Shown here piece by piece: positions 57,896-64,000 of a stretch of DNA of 64,000 nt (position 1 is its first letter; each line of letters starts with the position of its first letter). The stretch spans positions 68,122,200 through 68,186,199 of the forward strand of contig CM061065.1 of NCBI GenBank assembly GCA_030762895.1, in the 5' to 3' direction. Made by a program: the position numbers and the translations under genes. The notes under the pieces were generated by a model, which ran no database searches, was not told where the DNA came from, and worked only from the letters and a program-made list of their open reading frames with translations. Source of the stretch: Sophora flavescens. Its lineage: Eukaryota; Streptophyta; Magnoliopsida; Fabales; Fabaceae.

Positions 57896-58190
57896 TCAAA
57901 CACAATCCTATACAACATATAATGCATTGATCATATGGGTTATGTATTAATTTTTAACTATTTTGCCTATTTCTATACTTTTTAGGAGTGTTATGAAGAT
58001 GATCTGTCCCACACTCCTTCATGCAAGAAAGGTGAAAAAAGATCATGTGATGATATGGATGTATCTTCCAAGTTTGAAGATGGTGAAACACAGACATCTA
58101 GCACAAAAATACCAAGGATTGTTGTCGTCAAGAAGGAACCAAGTGAATGTGTGTTGGATTTTTATTTGAGAATTTGTGGCTTTTTTAATT
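57896..58190 (+). pseudogene. RPA-like gene of the Helitron, C-terminal exon
   Basis: After a GTAAGT donor (~57890) and a short intron ending TTTTTAG (~57986), the reading gives ECYEDDLSHTPSCKKGEKR and later TKIPRIVVVKKEP, an acidic-to-basic tail common at the end of Helitron RPA-like proteins, then a stop near 58180. It is separated from the rest of the gene by the copia insertion. Confidence 0.6.
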
Positions 58191-59400
58191 TAAAGTTTTA
58201 TTACTTAATTACTTAATTAGATCGAATGGTCCGGGTACGTTTTGCTATTAACTTTTAAGTTAACCTTCAAAATTTTCAGAAGATATTTGTTTAATATATT
58301 TTTCATTATGGTTGGAGTTTGTTATTTTAACTTTCGGATTGATCTCAATTGTTCAATGACATTGATAACCATATATTTGGTTGTGTTATTTTTTCTGCTT
58401 TTCCAAATTCCATACTTAAGTTTTTGTTTTACTGTAATAAATAAGCTTTACTAAGGATCGAAATCAACTATACTTGATGATACTTTGATAAACATGCATA
58501 TAGTGCTTGCCTCCATTTGCACTTTCCTATATATAATATGCGAGTGTAAGTAACATGTGACCTTGAGACAAAAAAGAGAAGACAAAACAAAACTTAAAGG
58601 TAGGCTCTATAATGAGTATTAATGAAATAGGTGTTATTTGAGTATTAATGAAATTTCTGACAGATCATTTCAAAAGTATCTTATGTGTTTATCTTATTTG
58701 TTTTTTCCAATTTGGAGAATTGATAAAATAAATGGAATTAACTTACTATTTTCTATATTATTGGTTGTCACATCATAAAATATGTAAAACTAAAACAATT
58801 AATAAATTTATTAAATTCAATTTTATTTTGTTGTACGTGAATCTTCATGTTACATTTATATATAAGATCTTATATTACTTTGTGCTAATGATTTTTTTTG
58901 AAGTCAAAAAATTAAATTCTTATGAATGAAATTTATGTTTTGTTTCTTTTTTGGAATCAAATTAGATAAGATTTCAAAAAATATAGTGGTTGGAATGATA
59001 TCTGATGATTTTGATAAAGGAAAATATTTAATTTTTATTTTGTATATTTCTATCACTAACTAGAATATTTTTCTTCAATGTATTAAATGAAAGATATAAT
59101 TTTGATTCAAATTTCAAATTTCAAAATAGAATAGAAAATATCACATTTGAGAAATAATAAACATAATTGATTTAATTTCAAATGGTTGATAGATTCAAAA
59201 TGCGATTAATTTACTTAGAATTGAATTAATTAAGAAAAGATTTCTATTAAAAGATTGATTTACTTTCAAAAGTATGTATGTATGTGTGTGTGTATATATA
59301 TTGTGACAGATCCTTTCAAAAGCATACAATAGATTCTTAATTTGCTATAATCTTTTCAATAATTATAAATTACTTGCATTTCAAATTTTATGTCAGATTT
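58191..59400. other. AT-rich spacer between RPA and helicase remnants
   Basis: No coding similarity and no HUH (HxH) Rep motif seen in any frame; TATG/TGTG microsatellite at ~59275-59300. Confidence 0.4.
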
Positions 59401-61096
59401 GATTTTATAGGAAGAAGAGTTGAAGAATCTTACGCTCGCAGAAATAGAGAAATTATTGCAGAGTAACAATAGAAGTTTGTCTGACTTTCAACAATGCCTC
59501 AGACTGACATGACATTAATTTCATAATCACAAAATAGGCTTATTTATGATGAGCTTAACTATGACAAGTATTCTTTGGCCTCAGAACATGCGCAACTATT
59601 GTCCACAAGGATTGTTGAACAACGCCAAATATATGACACAATAATGTGAAGTGTGGACGAAAATTGTGGGGGGCTGTTTTTTCTTTATGGATATGGTGGA
59701 ACGGGAAAAACTTTTATATGGAGAGCCATTACTGCAGCTATAAGATCTAAAGGAGAAATTATTTTGACAGTTGCATCAAGTGGAATAGCTACCTTGCTTA
59801 TTCCTGGCGGTAGGATGACACATTCTAGATTTGCCAATCTCATAAATGTCAATGAAGATTCCACCTGTAACATAAAACAAGGCAGTGCTCTGGTAGAGTT
59901 GATTATCAAGGCCAAGCTAATCATATGGGATGAAGGACCTATGACTCACAAGCACTGCTTTGAAGCCGTTGATAGAACATTTAGGGATATACTTCGATTT
60001 TATAATGCTGATAGTTTGAATCTTCCTTTTGGGGGAAAGGTTGTGGTTTTGGGTGGTGATTTTAGTCAAATTCTTCCTGTCATTCCGAAGGGGACAAGAC
60101 AAGATGTTGTTCACGTGAGTATTAATGCTTCTTACCTCTGTCAATTTTGTCGTGTCCTAACTTTAACTAAGAACATGAGACTTCAGTGTGGTTCTTCGGG
60201 TATTAGTGTTGAAGACATGAAAAAATTCTCATATTGTGTATTGAGAATCGGGGATGACACCATTGGTCAAATCAATGATGGAGAGGTTGTCATTGATATA
60301 CCGGATGACATGTTGATTACAAATTCGGGTGACCCCCTTGCCTCTATTGTGGATAGTACTTTTTCATCCCTTTTGGAGAATATGAATGATCCATCATTTT
60401 TTCAACATAGGGCTATTTTAGCACCAAAAAAATGTTGTGGTTGATAAATTGAATGATTATATGATGTCATTGATCCCCGGGGAAATGAAAACTTATTTGA
60501 GTTTTGACAGTCCATCCTCCCTTAGTGGAAATGTTGATAGGCCAGATGATGTTCATACTCCTGAATTTTTGAATACCATTATTTAATCAGGACTTCCTAA
60601 TCATGAATTGAAGCTGAAAATTGGTGTTCCCATCATGTTGTTAAGAAACATAGATCAGTCTTCTGGATTATGCAATGGCACACGACTCATCATTACCCAC
60701 ATGGGCAACTATGTTTTGGAGGCAAAAAATATTTCCGGAAGTAATATTGGACAAATGGTTCTTATTCCTCGATTGTCATTGATGTCATCTGACATCAGGA
60801 TCCCTTTCAGATTCCAACGTAGACAATTTCCTATGGTTGTTTCTTTTGCAATGACAATAAATAAGAGTCAAGGACAATCCCTAAAACATGTGGGCATTCA
60901 TCTCCCACAATCTGTTTTTTCACATGGGCAGTTGTATGTTGCAATATCAAGGGTTACATCACGTCAAGGTTTGAAGATATTGGTATGTGACAATAAATGT
61001 CACATTTCAAATTCCACCTCCAATATAGTATATAAAGAAGTATTTCAGAATTTAACACAGGCATGTGACATAGCATTTATTAAATTTATTTTGTAA
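59401..61096 (+). pseudogene. Helitron Pif1-type helicase domain, broken
   Basis: 59410-59640 reads EEELKNLTLAEIEKLLQ and, after a shift near 59500, NRLIYDELNYDKYSLASEH with a TGA at 59647. 59653-60444: Walker A GYGGTGKTFIW, ASSGIATLLIPGGRMTHSRF, Walker B region IIWDEGPM, and VVLGGDFSQILPVIP. After a break at 60444, 60608-61096 gives [43 protein letters not shown] and [11 protein letters not shown]. These are the Pif1 motifs of Helitron transposases. The Rep nuclease half is absent, so this is the C-terminal helicase only. Confidence 0.88.
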
Positions 61097-61229
61097 ATTA
61101 CAACATCTCTTACTCATTGTTTATTCAGTACTTTTTTTTTTCCGAAGATTGTGGATTTTTTCATTTAGATTTGTTGATGTTGAAAACTAATTTTGAAAAT
61201 CTTAATTATACCCTGAAACATTAATTTCT

Positions 61230-61256
61230 CGTGCATCGCACGGATACATGGTCTAG
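61230..61256 (+). mobile_element. Helitron 3' terminus: hairpin and CTAG
   Basis: Stem CGTGC (61230-61234) and GCACG (61238-61242) with loop ATC, ten bases, then CTAG at 61253-61256 followed by T. A hairpin ~10 bases before CTRR-T is the standard Helitron 3' end. Confidence 0.8.
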
Positions 61257-62025
61257 TATTAAATAAAGCTAAGTATAGATATTTTATCTTTTAACTATTT
61301 GTTTTAGTGGATTCTTAGTTGTTAAGTTTTTATTTTTGGTGAAATGACTCCTTACTTTGTGTTTTTTAAAAGTTTAAAGGTATTGGGTTCTGATGAGATT
61401 TGTATTATTATTCATTTGATACTGAGTAGAAGACTTGATTTTTTTTTACTTTAAGGGATCACTGATTAGTTATTGCATAGATTTGTGGTGTGTTTCCTGG
61501 GTTGCTTGATGTGGATGAGCTGATCAAAGAGATATTTTTTTTTTTTGGGATTTGTATTTTCATTGGTTTTAGTTGGGTAAATTAGATTATTAGATAAAGT
61601 TCAAAAAATACTTTCTTATTTTCAAATTGGTAATTAAATTAAAATATATTTTTTAGATTAAATTAATTAGAAAGTAAGTGTGTGGGGGCCGCGAGAACAA
61701 ATGTGATAATGTTGCTAACGATTTTTTCCACAAGGGATTGGGTTGGGTTTTATTTTTGTTTTCAATGAATTATTTTTCAGGTTTCAAGATATTATGAATA
61801 TTAATTTGAAAAATGTATTCTCTCCTATCAATGTTTTCTCTTCTTTATGTTTCTTCTGCATTTCTTATTTGCTTTATGTGATCATACATCATAAGATGAT
61901 CGTTTCTCCTTCTATAAATTCATATTGTCAAACTTTCACTATTGAAATTCTTGCACTTGATATACATATGTGTGTAAACCCCAATGATTCTTCTGGTCTG
62001 TTATAGCATATTATTATCAACTATA
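61257..62025 (+). repeat. R-family tandem unit, copy 1 after Helitron
   Basis: Starts TATTAAATAAAGCTAAGTA. It contains TAGATTAAATTAATTAGAAAG, CACAAGGGATTGGGTTGGG and GTAAACCCCAATGATTCTTC. 769 bases later the same start recurs. No gene. Confidence 0.75.
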
Positions 62026-62880
62026 TTAAATAAAGCTAAGTATAGATATTTTATCTTTTAACTATTTGTTTTATAGTGGATTCTTAGTTGTTAAGTTTTT
62101 ATTCTTTTGGTAAAATGTCTTCTTTGTGTTTTTTTTTTTTTGGTAATGTTTAAAGGTATTGGACTCTGAAGAGATTAATATTATCATTCATTTGATGACA
62201 AGTAAAAGACTTGACTTTTTTACTTTGAGGGATCATTGTTTAGTTATTGCACAGATTTATGGTGTGTTTCTCTAGGTTGCTTGATGTGGATGAGCTGACC
62301 GAAAAGAAATATTATTTTTATGGGATATGTATTTTCATTTGTTTTAGTTGGGTAAATTTAGATTATTAGATGAAGTTCAAAAAATACTTTCTTGTTTTAA
62401 AATTGGTAAGTAAATTAAAATATCTTTTCTAGATTAAATTATTTAGAAAGTAAGTGTGTGGGTGCCATGAGAGCAAATGTCATAATGTTGCAAATGTTAT
62501 TTTTCCTTTTTCACAAGGGATTGGGTAGGGTTTCATTTTTATTTTCAATGAAATATTATTCATGTTTCAACATATTAATATTAATTTGAAAATTTTCTCT
62601 CCTGTCAATGTTTTCTCTTTGTATTGGAGAATAAAATCCCACATGGGACAAAATAAAGAAGGTTGTAATGTATGGGAAGCTTGAGTCTAAATTGTCTAGA
62701 CTTTTTGGACAACAAAGTGACTCCTATACTTAATATACAAATCAGCTCACTCCCTCAATTGGGCCCAATCTTAAATGCTAATACTTTGTGTTTCTTCTGC
62801 CTTTTTTATTTGCTTTATCTGATACATCATAAAGATGATATTTTCTCCTTCTATGAATTTGATACAGATGCATAATCCAA
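62026..62880 (+). repeat. R-family tandem unit, copy 2, with a ~165-bp insertion
   Basis: The same order of words as 61257-62025, ending CCTTCTATGAATTTGATAC. At ~62622-62786 it is interrupted by a block beginning TGTATTGGAGAATAAAATCC, which is missing from the other copies between TTTTCTCTT and TTTATGTTTCTTC-like text. That block looks like a small solo LTR or TRIM end (TG start, CCCACATGGGAC word). Confidence 0.6.
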
Positions 62881-64000
62881 AACCCCTCTATGATCTACAA
62901 GCCCCCTACATCAACCATAGTCATTACTCTCAACCATCAACCACCTAGCCATTCTTTTTGACATTTCATTTCTTGCATTCCCATTACATTTCAATATTTC
63001 TAGCTTACTTACAGTTGCATCTAAGGCCTCTAGGATTGCTATAACTAGGGCCAAGCATTATTTGTATTAGCATCTTGAAGTTTATGAACATTGTGAGTTT
63101 CTCTTTGTGAGAATTAGAGAGTGGATTCTCTCTTAGTTTATGTGCCATTTTGGCATCAGAGCAAGTTTCTACATCCCAGAGTTGAGTTTGTGTGAGAGAA
63201 TCAACGGAAAGTTTGATTTTTTCAGTGGTATTTAGGTGGAGGAACCGCTGCCACCCTTGAAACTCTACTTTGAAGCCATTTTTTCACAAAACTAACACTG
63301 CCATTGCGCTCATAAGGTCGAAATACCCTTGAGTAGAAAGTTTCACGGCCAACGGAGACTCCACGCACCGCCACGGTCTTTGTAGGAAAAGTTACCAGAC
63401 CATCACTCGCCGCCGTCGGACCGCCACCCTGTGTCGTCGGAAAACCAGAGGTTGAAGACGCTAACGTGCAGGCCACATCAGATCCATGTCACTGCCACGT
63501 GTAGGCAGTCAACCACTCTTGTTGCGCCACGTGTCGCAGGAGCCACATCATCAGCTGTCCCAGTCAGCTGCCACCTCACATCACGTGTTCCACTTAGCTT
63601 CAGTCACGTGTCATTTATTGCCACGTCAGTAGCTTAGTCACCAGAAGTTTCGGAAATTGCCAATCAAGGCCTCAAATTTCCAAAATTGCATATTGACCCC
63701 TAAACTTTTAAGAATTTCATTTGACCCCTGACTTTTGAAAATTATTTTTGGCCCCTGAACTTTTGAAAATAGCAAATTGACCCTGATTTTTCAAATTTGT
63801 AATTTGTCCCATAATATTTTCTATCATCCTATTTTCACCTCAAATTTGCGATTACCACAAAATCTTTTGTATAGTGCCAAATTTATTAGAAAGTTCTTAG
63901 TATGCTCTGTGGTTGCAGCATTATCTGATCTTCCACATCATAAAAGAATTGTTCTTGTTACTGGAAAGAAATTATGGAATTGTGAAAAGTGCATGTCTAA
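62881..64000 (+). mobile_element. Possible copia-like 5' end (unclassified)
   Basis: TTTTGGCATCAGAGCAAG at ~63149-63166 resembles the initiator-Met PBS (TGGTATCAGAGC) found just inside the 5' LTR of many copia elements, and the preceding text (GAGTGGATTCTCTCTTAG) looks like an LTR end. 63230-63640 is GC-richer with repeated CCACGT words. 63690-63800 repeats TTGACCCCTGAACTTTT-like words. The last ~110 bases are open in one frame (LSDLPHHKRIVLV, then KKLWNCEKC) but no domain is recognised. The ORF 63222-63476 on the minus strand is not credited. Confidence 0.35.

Larger units (their letters stand above)
45305..61256 (+). mobile_element. Helitron-derived segment (RPA gene, Pif1 helicase, 3' terminus)
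   Basis: The RPA-like gene, a Pif1-type helicase remnant (59401-61096) and a 3' end (hairpin 61230-61242, CTAG 61253-61256, then T) are in the usual Helitron order. The left end could not be found, so the start given is that of the first gene. No Rep (HUH) motif was seen between the two genes, so the replication-initiator part is probably deleted. A copia element (46841-~57895) is inserted in the RPA gene. Confidence 0.7.

Noticed and set aside
63222..63476. 84-codon minus-strand ORF in GC-rich DNA
   Set aside because: No domain, low-complexity Ser/Thr content, and it overlaps a leader-like region of a probable retroelement.

Overview
The window is plant nuclear DNA from an eudicot, probably a legume (inferred from the style of the elements and the receptor-kinase subfamily; the species cannot be told). 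About nine tenths of it is transposable elements, most of them nested and decayed. The one host-type gene is an LRR receptor-like kinase on the minus strand (36733-41217), and it carries one premature stop and one frameshift. No tRNA, rRNA, CRISPR or bacterial-type operon is present.

Layout: 1-8657 is the 3' part of a Tat-type Ty3/gypsy element with decayed pol, an antisense ORF and a 3' LTR. 8658-10700 holds repeat debris: a LINE RNase H remnant, one copy of a repeat called here the R family, and a probable copia LTR. 10705-26929 holds two adjacent copies of a ~1.4-1.5 kb repeat beginning TGTAACA. The first copy is split by an L1-type LINE (11432-24707, 10-bp target duplication, poly(A) tail). 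That LINE is itself split by an Athila-type LTR element (12170-19735, TSD GCGAC) and by a Tourist-like TIR element (21908-22700, TSD TTA). 26940-36085 is the 3' end of a SIRE-like copia element whose LTR is split by a minus-strand Athila-type element (28136-34752, TSD AACAG). Then come the receptor kinase (a hAT-like insertion sits in its intron), a Mutator-like MITE (41635-42424, 10-bp TSD), a SINE, and tandem R-family repeats.

45305-61256 is a Helitron-derived segment with a spliced RPA/DUF223 gene, a Pif1 helicase remnant and a 3' terminal hairpin plus CTAG. Its RPA gene is split by a minus-strand copia element (46841-~57895), which is split by a third Athila-type element (48809-56099, TSD GTAAC). 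Tandem R-family repeats and an unclassified copia-like 5' end close the window.

The most interesting material is in the three Athila-type elements. All encode only Gag and protease, with no RT, RNase H or integrase. All carry the same conserved hairpin block downstream of the protease stop and repeat the polypurine-like motif AAGTTTGGGG inside the element. All place a GC-rich array of short palindromes just upstream of the LTR TATA box. In one element the two LTRs differ almost only inside this array, and one hairpin has changed on both arms so that pairing is kept.
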